Shown piece by piece: positions 39,441 through 51,098 of a stretch of DNA of 64,000 nt; positions within the stretch are counted from its first letter, which is position 1; each line of letters starts with the position of its first letter. This stretch comes from Setaria digitata (lineage: Eukaryota; Nematoda; Chromadorea; Rhabditida; Setariidae). Location: contig RCAB01000040.1 in NCBI GenBank assembly GCA_003640385.1, positions 1-64,000 of the forward strand, given 5' to 3'. Below the pieces are notes generated by a model, which saw nothing but the letters and a program-made list of their open reading frames with translations, did not search any database and was not told the origin of the DNA. Position numbers and translations under genes: made by a program.

Positions 39441-40358
39441 CATAATAATCTGACCACTGAAACGAAAAAACAACTAAATTCCTCAGGACAGCTATACAAA
39501 AACAATTAGTATTGCTGCTAGGAAAAGATACAGGGAAAATATCAGTTACAATTTGAATATGAAATGCGGTACAATAAGAAGGACGACAGTATATAGAACA
39601 ATGGATCAAGAATACATAATGAAACTGAAATAAGAACATTATTACTGCTTAAATAGACAAATTTAATCTTAAACATATCTTGATTAGTACTGGAAGAACA
39701 TATGTACAAAGAAAGCATTACAAATCACCACCAATTGCAGAAATTATAGTTCAATTACAAATTTCTTATTCAATGAAAAGGAATCTCATGTTACACTGTG
39801 GTGTATCAAAAAATTTGGCTGCATTTTCGCGCAATTTTCAACCGTCTTTTTTGAACTTCAGCGTATGCACAATGGATGAACTCGAAAATGAAATTTCATA
39901 TAAATTTGAAAAACAGCAAAATATAAGCAAGCTGAAACAGACTATATTTTTGACTCACTGAAGTGCAAAAGCCCACAAACCGCAGAGCCTGCAGTTCCTG
40001 GGCACTAATGACAAATTCAAAAAACAATAAATTTAACATTGAGGACATTATGCATCGTAAACCATCAAACTTAGTTCCATACGTTCCTAGCAGGTATATT
40101 TCTAAAATTTGGTAATACTCTGGATCAAACAAAGAATGAAATATCTGCATATAACATATGGATGAAGCTGATGCAATGTAAATTACCATCTAAACATGGA
40201 ATTTGTTGAATTCATCAGAACATCTGAATCGTACAAAGCTGCAGTTATACAACAGTTATACAATACCAAACAAAAAGCTTATTGAATCGAAACTTTCAAG
40301 AATGCAGATCCATTCCCTTCAAGAGAACTTCTTAGAATTGCGTACATAAGATGAAATG

Positions 40359-40761
<403 letters not shown>

Positions 40762-41227
40762 AAGAACAGCAACTTAAATAAACAAAAATATGAGAACAAA
40801 ATAAAATAAATCACATCCGAAATCCGAAACTATGCGAAATCACGTAAGGGTCACCTTTTTGAATCACAAAGAACTTATTCACGATTCAAACTATTAATAG
40901 ATCAATATAATAATATCGATTTAAAATAAAACCATTTGAAATTAAAAAAAAAAAATTCCTGAAAAATGGGAGAATTCAATATCGACTAATTAAAATTCAA
41001 TTTAATAGGAGCCTGCAAATATGTACACAAAAGAATGCAGGCAATGATGAAATAATGAGGGAAGGAAGAAAAGAGAATTTCAAAAGTCAAAGGCATTATT
41101 TTCCGAAGCAGTGTCGCTAAAAGTTTGGGAGCAGTCTAAAATCCATAATCATGCTTTCCTGTATGGTGAGGTTACAATGCCCAGCATTCTTCGGTTACTT
41201 CTTAAAAAGTTGAAAAGTGTATGAGGT

Positions 41228-44192
41228 TTACGCATCTGTTGATGTAGGCTCTGTATTAACAGCTGAAGCTGAGCCACTCGGAGCTGCTGCTGTTGCCGTT
41301 GCAGACGCTTCCACTGGTGAAGACGACGAACTACCTACTGCTGCTGACGTTCCTAAAGATCAAAAAATTCTGCAAATGACAATCGAGAATGAAAAACCAA
41401 TCTGTGAACAACTGAACAAGCACAATTCCTGTTCTAAGGTTTGTCAATATAAAGTGAAACCCACTAAGAGTCTGAACAATTTGACTAAAAAAAGAATGAA
41501 ACCTCGAGCAAAGTTCTGAGGTAAAAGTGCGGCATTAAGATTTGGTTCGATGCGCAACTCTTGTTCAGAGAAATCGAAAATTGGTGGCACTGATCTACCA
41601 TTAGGCAATTTGCAATTAGGATGGCGCAACTCATCGAAAAATGTATGAGCACAGGCTTGCAATGGAGATAACCGAGCACTCGGCGTGTATTCCAACAGAC
41701 GCGAAACGAGATCGACCGCCTCCGAGGGTGTGCGTGGCCGAAATACCTGAAAATTTGAGTGCTCACATTCATGACAAGCCATGCTGCTCGAAAAACAACA
41801 AAGAATGTTAGCAATGTCTCACAGATACATGTCTGTTTCCAAAGAACAAACAGACTAGTCAACAGTACTGAAAAACTGATAAGCATACACGCTGCCAGGG
41901 ATTTGCTCTGATTTGTGGGAATCTGAAATCAGTGTAATTCGGATTCATCTGCTGTATTTGGTCACGTGTGGGCGTACCCAATACTTTAATGATTTCCACC
42001 AGTTGATCCACACCTGAATCGCCAGGAAAAATTGGCTGTCCTAGCAGAAGTTCTGCAAGCACTGTTCCAGCAGACCAAACGTCTGAAATTCAAAGGTTTA
42101 TGAAAAAAGATTTCGAAATATAAATCTTTATAAGAATTTGCGACCGAAGATACATATTTCTAAAAATATTACCGATGCTTGTCGTATAGTCAGTTGCACC
42201 AAAGATTAGTTCAGGAGCACGATAGTAACTGAAAGCATGGCAGTAATTATGGACCAGAAAAAAAAAAAGAAAAAAAAAACTGAGAAACGACCAGAGATAA
42301 GTTCAGACAGCACATCAAAATTTGGCACTCAGAAGAAACAAACACATAGTCATACGTTTGCATAACAACATTGTAAAAGTACCGCGAACAAATATATGAC
42401 ACATTGGGTTCTCCTCTGACAAGATGCTTTGCCGAACCGAAATCACAAAGCTTCAGCACTGCTGAATCCGGATCAAGTAGTAAATTTTGCGGTTTGATAT
42501 CTCGATGACAAACACCCAAACTGTGTATGTAAGCTAACGCTCGGAATAACTGATACATATATAGCTGAAAACATGAAAAGAATACTTCGACGTAATTTAT
42601 AAACTGAATTGTCCAGTATTTTATGTTATTCAAGAGAAAGACTTTTCATGCGAACAGAATTATTTTAAAAGATCACTTTTATGTAAAGTGCAGGTATGAT
42701 TTGTCGCTGTTTTGAATAGTGCCGCGCAACACGATAGACAGTTTCCGGAATATATTCGAGTATAAGATTTAGGAACAAGTCATCTTTCTGTAAATAATAA
42801 TAAACCAGTGATTAGAAAGGTAAAGAAACTGAAAGGAAGAAATAACTCAAGAAAACTAATGTATATCTAACCGAAGCAGACTGTCACTAAAACACATGTT
42901 CGGTGTTTTCCCCATTACTGCAAATGCAAAAAATTAGGTCCCTCATAACATGCTGGTAACACCGCCCAAAGAAATAATAAATCACGATAATTGAATCACC
43001 TTCTCTCCACTAGAATAAAAGAAATATTTCAATTTTACAATATTCTGGTGTTCTAATTTTCGCATTATTTGCAGCTCGCGATTCTGAAAATACTTCGCTT
43101 TCAGTAAGTCTTACTGAATTCAAAAAAAAAAAAAATCATGTGCAGCCAAATTTTTGAACAAGGATTTGAAAAGAAAAAAAAAGCTATTTCGAAAATTAAA
43201 AGTATGATCTACGACCTGACAAGCATTTTAAGCTCAGAAACTTAAGAAACACATCACTCAGGTTATTCATTAGCACTGCATATCTTCGTAGAGCACAGAT
43301 TAAAATAAAACAATGATGAAATAATTCATAGAGTAATCATGCAGATATGGTACAGTTATTCGACTAGTTCGCTCAAAATTCATCTCATAAATGCACTATT
43401 CACTCATTTCCGTGCAATATTAAGCTCCTCTTTATTGGAATAAACCACAATTTGTCAGATTCGAAAAAGTTGAACAACGAACATATTACAGCTAACATCT
43501 AGTAACAAATCTTTTGAGATTAAAAGTGCCATATTGATGGAGTATATAAGGTTAAAGTTTACCTTAAATCTTTTATCCTGTAAAACTTTTTTGATCGCAA
43601 CAAGTTCGTTAGTATCGGCAAGTTTGGCAAGATAAACCACTCCGAAAGAACCATTGCCTATTACCTAAAAATGATATTACAATCAATAACCGAACAAGCA
43701 ACATGAGATGAAAGCATTACAGAAATCAACTGCGACAACATCTCGCTCAAAATCGTCATGTTAATGTTTATTTTGATCGCACTTCAGCTTCACTGCTTTA
43801 TATGAATTCACTTTTAGAGTAGTTTCTCTGAGTGAAAGACTTCGCTCATACCAAGACAAAGAGAAAAGTGAATCAGAACACACCACAATTAAATATTGCT
43901 TACTGCTCTTTGAACTGATTACTCCGAAGAAAAGAGATGATGAAACTATTGTATCAGTCAACATGCATACAAAAAAAGGGTTTTCGGACCACGCTGGCTT
44001 GCATGTAACTTTATTTCGACAAAGAATTGAACCTATTTTTAAAAGTATTTCTATTTCAACCGAATAATTCGAACAAGTGACCTTCGTATCGGAGTACTGC
44101 ACTTCAACTTGGCGATCCGGCCCATAACCAGGTGTAGCAACTACGGTAGTCATCCGATTATCCGCTTTCGACGAGAACAACTGCTTACTCAT
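41228..44192 (-). CDS. gsk-3: Glycogen synthase kinase 3 (Ser/Thr kinase)
   Basis: Nine exons join in phase: 44192-44082, 43664-43563, 43083-43000, 42787-42677, 42564-42383, 42228-42173, 42082-41889, 41746-41503 and 41352-41228, giving 402 residues. A GGCGGCAG acceptor lies two bases before the ATG, suggesting trans-splicing; the in-frame extension upstream is ignored. Kinase landmarks are the glycine loop IGNGSFGVV (39-47), VAIKK with catalytic Lys62, RELQIM with Glu74, HRDIKPQN (156-163), DFGSAK (177-182) and the activation-loop NVSYICSR with Tyr193, which matches the constitutively phosphorylated Tyr of GSK-3. It continues with [15 protein letters not shown] and [20 protein letters not shown], nearly identical to animal GSK-3. 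It phosphorylates primed substrates and acts in Wnt and glycogen signalling. The N-terminus lacks the RxxxxS inhibitory site of vertebrate GSK-3. The last exon is a tail of about 41 residues rich in Ala, Ser and Thr. Confidence 0.97.
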
Positions 44193-45535
44193 TTCTGCCG
44201 CCAAAAGCAACGAATGGAGCGAACACCCGAAAAAAAAAAAAAAATAAACCAGATATAATTTTAAATAAAAATGTACGGTGTTAAACCTGCGACAGGACAT
44301 AATGCACTACAGGCAAGAAAATCCTATAATCATAATTATCTTTTCCCTACACTTGATAATTTGTTAAAGCTTTAATGTCCCAATAATTTAAAATACTTGG
44401 TATTTTAATATGGAAGTCATATGTGCAATATAGCGAAACAATGATTAGGCTAAAAGTCTTTTCATTCCAAAAATGACTGCCGTTGGGTGCTTTCTGAATC
44501 TCCACTATTATGTATTTCATAATATTTCCACGATACATAATTTATATGCATTGTGACCCAAACCGTCTCGCAATACCTCAAACATTTACTCCATGAACTG
44601 TATTAGAAATAAACCCATACGGAATAAAAGCTTCATTAAAAAAAAATAGATATAAACATATACAAAATGCAAAAAATATAATCTCCACTAATCATTTATC
44701 TATAGCTGATTCTACCTTAATAACAACTGTTCCGATCTATGAGGAGAATCAAAATTCACGTTAGCAAATAAGAATAAAGGGAAGGAGGAGCAAACCGCAC
44801 AGAGATATTAGGATAGTACCAGAGAAGAATATGAAATAAAGTAATTTACCTGTTAGTAGAATTACTAGGACGAATTAATAGCATGAAACAAATTTGGAAG
44901 ACTGAAACTTTAAAACAGAAGTATATTTTTAAGTCATATATGTCTCATACAGCAACCTGTAATATAATATGCATTAAACTTCTTAATATTCCTTCGCCAC
45001 TTTCTCACATATCGCGAATACTGATCTTATTACAAGAAGTTATGCCGAAATTATTTTATGTTTCTGATGATAATGATCCAAGAAAGATGCTAGAATCAAA
45101 CTGATGACGATTCTAATTCTAATATTTCAAGAGAAATACGTGATGCAAGTATCATGTTTCAGTGCGAATTAGCATATCAAACCGTGCAATCATATGGATG
45201 AAATAAGAAATGGAAAAATTAAATAGAAATCATTAATAGATTTACTGGAAATAATGGCAGTTGACGTGATAATGTGAAGTGACATGATCATTCCATTAAA
45301 GTGAAAAGGAATTCTGAAGAAAAATGAGATGGAAGAGAAATGTATCAAACAATTATGGATTGAAAATGGCCAACCAAATATCCCATCCGGACTTCATACC
45401 ACACCATACCCCCTCCCCCATCCTCTATCTCCTCCCACCTGCCAGCTATTTAACGTTCATTTCAGCCGATCTGAAGCTTCCTATCGTCCAGTGGGTTTAT
45501 AGCCAGTTCGCGAACGCCACTAGAGGTTCACTCTG
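44193..45535. other. Upstream region of the GSK-3 gene
   Basis: Holds the outron and probable promoter of the kinase gene, with a short A run near 44231-44244. Small open frames on both strands (for example 44883-45104 plus) lack support. Towards the right end (from about 45380) the sequence becomes less AT-rich and contains a C-rich stretch (CCCCCTCCCCCATCC). Confidence 0.5.
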
Positions 45536-45838
45536 CTACAGTCCAGAAATCTCGGGATTGTGCGTCTGTTGATGGATGCGAGATTTGGATAGCTGCGTTG
45601 TTTCATCATGAGAATTCGTCCCTACACTTTCTTCCAGGAACTTGTTGAACACATCGGCTGATGGGAAAGGATTTCCTCCAATACAAGATGTCATCGTGCG
45701 AGAACAGAATTTATCCATGTTACCTTTCGGATATTCCGGAGGACGCTGCAGGCATGTAGATTGTTTACTACAGCGCCCAAACGAAAATCCAGTATTCAGT
45801 TCCTCTTTGTCGTTCAGTGTCATATGCACAGCACCAGA
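45536..45838 (-). CDS. Unrecognised cysteine-containing open frame
   Basis: About 97 codons from the first ATG (45829) to a stop at 45536, open a few codons further up to an acceptor-like CAAG or AAGAG near 45840. The composition is soluble and protein-like, with five cysteines (SFGRCSKQSTC, KFCSRTMTSC) and SADVFNKFLEESVG. It lies between the Act1-like and GSK-3 genes, on the same strand as both. It could be a small gene, one exon of a larger one or an extra 3' exon of the Act1-like gene. The plus strand is also open here (45642-45899), which weakens the call. No family is recognised. Confidence 0.3.
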   Translation of the reverse strand, partial: SGAVHMTLNDKEELNTGFSFGRCSKQSTCLQRPPEYPKGNMDKFCSRTMTSCIGGNPFPSADVFNKFLEESVGTNSHDETTQLSKSRIHQQTHNPEISGL

Positions 45839-47098
45839 AACTTGCTCTTACCGTAAATTCGCTCAACTCTTTTTCTATCCAGTGTTAATTGTGACGTAAC
45901 ATTTACAAACTAGTTTTCGGTAGGTTCTCTTTTTTTTTTTTTTTTTTTTTTTTTGCCTTTTGGAATTAAAGACATACATCAAATGAAGTAATCGAATGCA
46001 GTAACATATTGCGTTCTAACCAAAAAACTCAGGAAGGGTTGCATTAGTAGTGACGGTATGGTTGAAAGCTTGAAAATTTCTAAATTCCCAATGAATACAT
46101 AGGGGGATTTGAGGGTATTTCCCTCCATCATATTAACAGTTCTTATCATTAAGTATACTTGATGTATCGAATAATCGTCATGTCTTTGGTACTTGCTTGA
46201 AAATAATTCCCTGTGAACAGGCCCAGGTCCGTATTTGAAAATGGTGTAGCGTATTTAACGAGCATTTCATTGAAAATGTGGGAACGAAATCTACTGTACC
46301 CTGCTACCGGCAAAGTAGGATATCATCTTTCTCCTTACAGGAAGGAAAGTCTTTGTTATTGTATCATCCGGAAAGTCAATAATATTTAGATATATGCACG
46401 TAGTAGGGAAAGAGAACACAGGGGACTCATTTATTGTACTTAATATTTAATTCAGGAGAAATCTGACTTAACAGCACAGTACCTGGACGTTTCCACTATC
46501 AAAGTCGATTTCTATCTGTTACTCATGAAAACAACGGTATTTATATAACAATTTAAATGCCTTGGGAGGTCACATACTTCTCTCACGTGCAGTTTTCCTC
46601 ACATATGAATATACGAAGCTGTATCCCGGCAATTTGTTTATGACAAACGCTGAAAAGGACGACCGATTTGACGAACCAAAAGGAAAAATCGTCAGAACAC
46701 AAATGATAAGACTGCGGTCAGTGTTAACAGCAGTGAGTATCTCTTGGTCACAGCAGTACGTAAATCATTTCAGATGAGAGATTCATCAGACCCATACTCA
46801 TTTCGTCGTAACCATAACACCCTCTGCATAACTTCGAAGGACGTAGAAACTTGTGAAGTGCTTGTTTTCCTCAAGCTTACACTATTGATTTGGTTTTTCA
46901 AACTAATTTTTCTTACATATTACGTCTCTCACAATGTTAAAACTGCAGATTTCTGAACTATTTTCATCTGATCAGTTAAAATACTTAAGCATTCTTTCCT
47001 GGAATGAAGAGAAACTAGAGGGATATGTATGTGGAATTGATCGGTTGTCGGAATATGAATTCCACTGGAAGTTTATTACATCAGGTCAACTTTAATTC
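45839..47098. other. Less AT-rich stretch with open frames on both strands
   Basis: Contains a T run at about 45930-45954. Frames are open on plus at about 46206-46392 (with WERNLLYPATGKVGYHLSPY), 46562-46777 and 46774-46956, and on minus in parts of the same interval. None can be chained by phase or matched to a family. It could be a decayed gene or element. Confidence 0.35.
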
Positions 47099-49863
47099 TC
47101 ATATAAATAACTTTTTGAAAAGCTGTACATGATTAGCAGGGAATTCGTAGACTAGTGTACTTCTTGCCCAACCAAGAGGAAGCACATCACGTCCTGTTCC
47201 CTGAAATATTAGCATTCTAAGGTCTCAATCTATCTTCAATACATTTTGATAACTTCGTTCATCCCCACAGCTACCAAGAAATTAAGTTTGTAAGAAATAA
47301 ACATAAATTACAAGCTCCTGTCATTTTAGTATCACCTAAAAACTTGAGGAAAATCGTGCAAAGATTATCATTGTCATTCTGCATATATCCTGCAAGGCAC
47401 CACAACTGACATCTTGGTAACGGCTCACATGGCAGCTGTTAAACCACCTTGTTTAAGCCTTCGCATATATACCTCCTGTCCTTTGATGCTGCTTAATCAC
47501 TGCTTCCATATCATGACGGACGGTGCAAGTTTGATTTTATGAAACAAAAAGTCTAAATGTAGAATTAGAGAAAATGATACTACTAGGCTTTAGTTTTCAT
47601 TCATCAGCTAACAACAGTTAAAACAATCCATCATTTGCTTACCTGGAAAATTACAGCGGAAAAGCGTTGGTTGGTCCCTCGATCCATGAATTCAGCATTC
47701 ATAAGTTTGTGCAAATACTGCTTCACGGTCACTGACTGCTTTTTCCCAGTTAATTTCAACATTTCTGAATAATCATCCGTGAAAATACAAACTATGCTGG
47801 ATGCCTAAAAACATTTGTATCAAAAGCTACAAAGCCCAGAAGAAACCCATCAGAGAAAAAATTCCCAAGCAATAAGTGATATGTCCGAGTTCGAGTATGT
47901 GCTTTTCGAATCGTACTGGTAAATTTAACGAGACCTTCCAATATAGAATTTGAGTAAATGGATAAATTAGAATCTCTTCACTTAACTGTATAAATAAAGT
48001 TTCATTTTCTTACGTAAGTTTGAATTAAACCCCTCCAACTGGAAAAAATAGAAAAAAAAAGTAATAAAAATAAAAACTTGTCAGTACTTGTCATCTTACT
48101 ATCGTCAAATATATGTAAGTTAATAGCAAAAAATCACTTCACAGGATTTATTAAACGCAAAAAACCAGAACGGATCTATTTCTAATCGACATAGAAATTC
48201 GAATCTTAACAATGATGCTCCTTTGGTGCAGTGGAAAGGGAAAAATTCAGGATGGTAAAGTTTCCTAGGTATTTCATTTTTCAATTAGCTGGTTGTGGCC
48301 AATCAAATGCTGGACAAACTTACGTCAGCAAATAACGTATGTAAACCTTCAAACTGGCAGCTTGCTTCCAGGTAGTCGTCAATATCAAACGCAGACATGT
48401 TGGCTTGCTTAGCTTGTTTCCTGAAATTATAATTTTTCCAGGGATTTGTGCAAAAACTCAGTAAAAAATTATTTCATCTCTTTCCAGCCAGGAAGTTGAA
48501 TTAGACGTAATTATCGGGCCTTTTTTTCGATACAGTCATCAAAAACACGGAATGACTAATTAGAATAATTTGAAAAAATACCTTAAGTTTTTTAGAAACC
48601 ATTTATAATTTTTTCGTAACGCGTCACTCGCGATAAACTCATGATGTGTCACCAAAATAACTGCAAAGTATACGCTTTTTTCACATTCCTCCATAAAAAT
48701 ATATTTCGATTTTCTACATATTCCGAAACAAAAGTTTCAGGAAGATTTGTTGCTTTGGTAATATTTTTACGAATTTTATGAAATAACCACACTGAAAAAT
48801 TACATTTCTGACTGCTATCCATAATAATGGCATCTGATGCGCTGGGACGGACGAAACTATCAGAAGAAGACGTAGAGCACATCAGGATATCGTTTTTCCC
48901 TGCAGTGTTATAATATCAAACCAATACTTTACAAAAACTGATGAAACCAACTACCATACTTCTGCTTCTTCCTTAGGTACGTTGAGATAATCTTTGACTC
49001 TAACTTCGAGTAGAACTAATTAACCCTTTATACCAGAAGTGGAACTTAAACCATAGTTTTGAGTTCCTTATGAAAAAAGCAAACCTGAATCAACCCTCAA
49101 AGTTTCTGCATCACTAGTTCCTATTATATTTTCAAGATAAGATTGCAGTGATAGGAGTACGTCGACTCGATTAATTTTCGCTAATGCGTCAAGTAAATTC
49201 TTTAAAGGATAATGAGCAATCTCTCGCAATACTTCCGCAGCTGGATTTACGGATGTTCGCAAATGCTGAAAATAAATTTTCCATCAAGAAAAGTTTATAG
49301 CTCTGCAGTGTAGAATTTATAAAATTCCTACAGATTTTCATATGAAATTTAGAAAATTAAGAACTCCCTATAAAGAAAATACAATATTATACAAACCATG
49401 ATCCTGCTATTAGAAAAACCAAATTCAGCGGCAACATACTCCCAGTTAAGCATTGAACCACGTGACGGAGGATTAAGGCAAAGTTCTATTTCTCGTAAGC
49501 CGTTCTTCGGTAAGCTAGTAATAGTAATAGTTTTAGGAACCGGTGGAACTAAATCCCACGCGTAAGGTGGAGGACTGTTGAATGAGAATAAGGAAATCGA
49601 TTTCTTTTCATCATCCTAAAAAAAATATAATAAAGTAAAACTCACTGTAGCAATTGAAAAATATTGGGAATAAAATATTCATTTGACGAGCATGAAGAAT
49701 CGATTCATAATTTTAGAATCCATTTCTTTTTGTTCTATATCGCAACTTTGTTTTCTAAAATTTTTGACAGAATTACCTGACACGAAATGGCAACAGAGGG
49801 GGGACGTATATCGCTATCGAGCTCAATGTCTAAAGAAACCGATTGTGGTCCAGAAATGTCCAT
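47099..49863 (-). CDS. actl-1: Act1-like adaptor with death and SEFIR domains
   Basis: Eight exons join in phase: 49863-49777, 49615-49397, 49265-49085, 48899-48804, 48660-48582, 48420-48324, 47804-47643 and 47200-47099, giving 340 residues. Residues 64-147 resemble a death domain: LNWEYVAAEFGFS matches the usual W..LA..LG helix, and LLDALAKINRVDVLLSLQSYL the last helices. Residues from about 193 to the end resemble a SEFIR domain: QKFILVTHHEFIASD at its start, SSIVCIFTDDYSEMLK as a core strand, then LHKLMNAEFMDRGTNQRFSAVIF. The last stretch aligns in order with human Act1 (TRAF3IP2) [23 protein letters not shown]. In C. elegans ACTL-1 has death plus SEFIR domains and links IL-17-type receptors to the PIK-1/NFKI-1 branch, so a cytoplasmic signalling adaptor is expected. 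The exon 4 donor (near 48803) was picked among alternatives; the others are clear. The name is by domain layout. Confidence 0.75.
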
Positions 49864-51098
49864 CACTCGCTGCTATGAGTTTGCCATTAATCTTAATTTT
49901 TAATTCCTGCAATAAAACCAGCTGAAGATTTTTTGAAGGAAAATTTAGATCCTACCAGTGACCCAAAATCGCGTTACTGCCCCTGCAGTCTGCAGTAGTA
50001 AGGAACCAAACACCAATTACAATGCATTTTTTTCGTTTTCTTTTTTAGACATCTGAATGGTGTTTACATGTGCAAATGCAAGATTTTTTTGAGCTGTAAA
50101 GAGAGTGAGGCTTTTTTTCTCCTTAAAAATGAAAATCTACTATGGTCTAGGAAACGAAAAGTCCGGAAGTCCAGAAGATGCTATCAATCCTGGGCTGAAA
50201 ACATTCCCAATAAAAACTGTCAAGGAAAGCTTTTAACTTTATAATTTGATCAAACAATAGAATGAATGAAATGTTTTAACAGCTTATATCATGAATCTAT
50301 TGCACAGGAATTAAGAAGATTGTTTACTTACAACAGTACAGCTGCACAGAAATAGCTTGCACTATAAATAATTAAAACACATAGGCAAGAAGCGTACACT
50401 GCGTGCTGTGCATCACAAATTAGTATCCAAGAATATTCTGAGGCTCTGGAAGACCTAACAAACACTGTAAGGCAGTTAGGCAGTTATCATTAATTTAACA
50501 AGCAAAACAGGTAATACACGATTAATTTCTGTGTAGTCTCCCGAAACAATGAAGATAATGGCAATACCCGAGGAATTTAATATTGTAATCCGAAATGAAA
50601 AAATGCAGTGAACACAAAATATATGAAACATTTCTTCCAGTTGATATTGAAAACTAAAGCAAACTTTGACCGATTGACAGACAAATCGTTTAACAAGAAA
50701 ATGCAAAACAAAAAGTAACAAGTTAATCGTTCCGAAAATTACGACAGTAGTCTTAAACAATCAAAATGAGCAAAGTGCGTAATTTGCAAAAAAAAAAAAA
50801 GATTGCAAGAAAGACGAAATCAAAAGAACAAGCAAAATATATGTACAGTAATTATCCTTAAAAAGCGACGATAACTCTCTAATCCTGTTTTTGCGGAAAA
50901 AAAAATGATTATGTGCTTCCAACTTTAGAAACAGCTTTTACATTTGTTTTCTCACAAAAGAAATTAATGAAGGATGGTGATTTGTTTTCCTAACAAAACG
51001 AAAACAGTCAAACTGCAATTCCACATCACATCAAAAATACTTTATATGCAGCAGATTTGAGCGAACGACAAATGATATGAAGAGTACCATCACATATA
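49864..51098. other. Spacer between carrier and adaptor genes
   Basis: Includes the 5' leader of the adaptor gene, with a TTTTATTGCAG acceptor about 50 bases upstream of its ATG and a five-codon upstream frame (49873-49887). The rest is AT-rich. Frames such as 50476-50760 minus are hydrophobic and unsupported. The right end should hold the 3' UTR of the carrier gene. Confidence 0.5.

Noticed and set aside
41217..41519. Plus-strand 100-codon frame rich in Ala and Glu
   Set aside because: It is antisense to the Ala/Ser/Thr-rich tail exon and the preceding exon of GSK-3, which is clearly coded on the minus strand.
43761..44300. Extended 179-codon frame including the GSK-3 first exon
   Set aside because: It reads through the intron after DTK and through the outron before MSKQ; splice signals and GSK-3 similarity define the shorter exon.
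45642..45899. Plus-strand frame opposite the cysteine-containing minus frame
   Set aside because: The minus reading has more soluble, balanced composition; the plus frame ends in hydrophobic text and lacks splice signals. Neither is certain.
48661..48713. Extension of the fifth adaptor exon to an acceptor at 48713 (adding MEECEKSVYF)
   Set aside because: It needs a phase-2 donor that is weak in the preceding exon, whereas the TTTGCAG acceptor at 48661 agrees with the good T/GTAATT donor.
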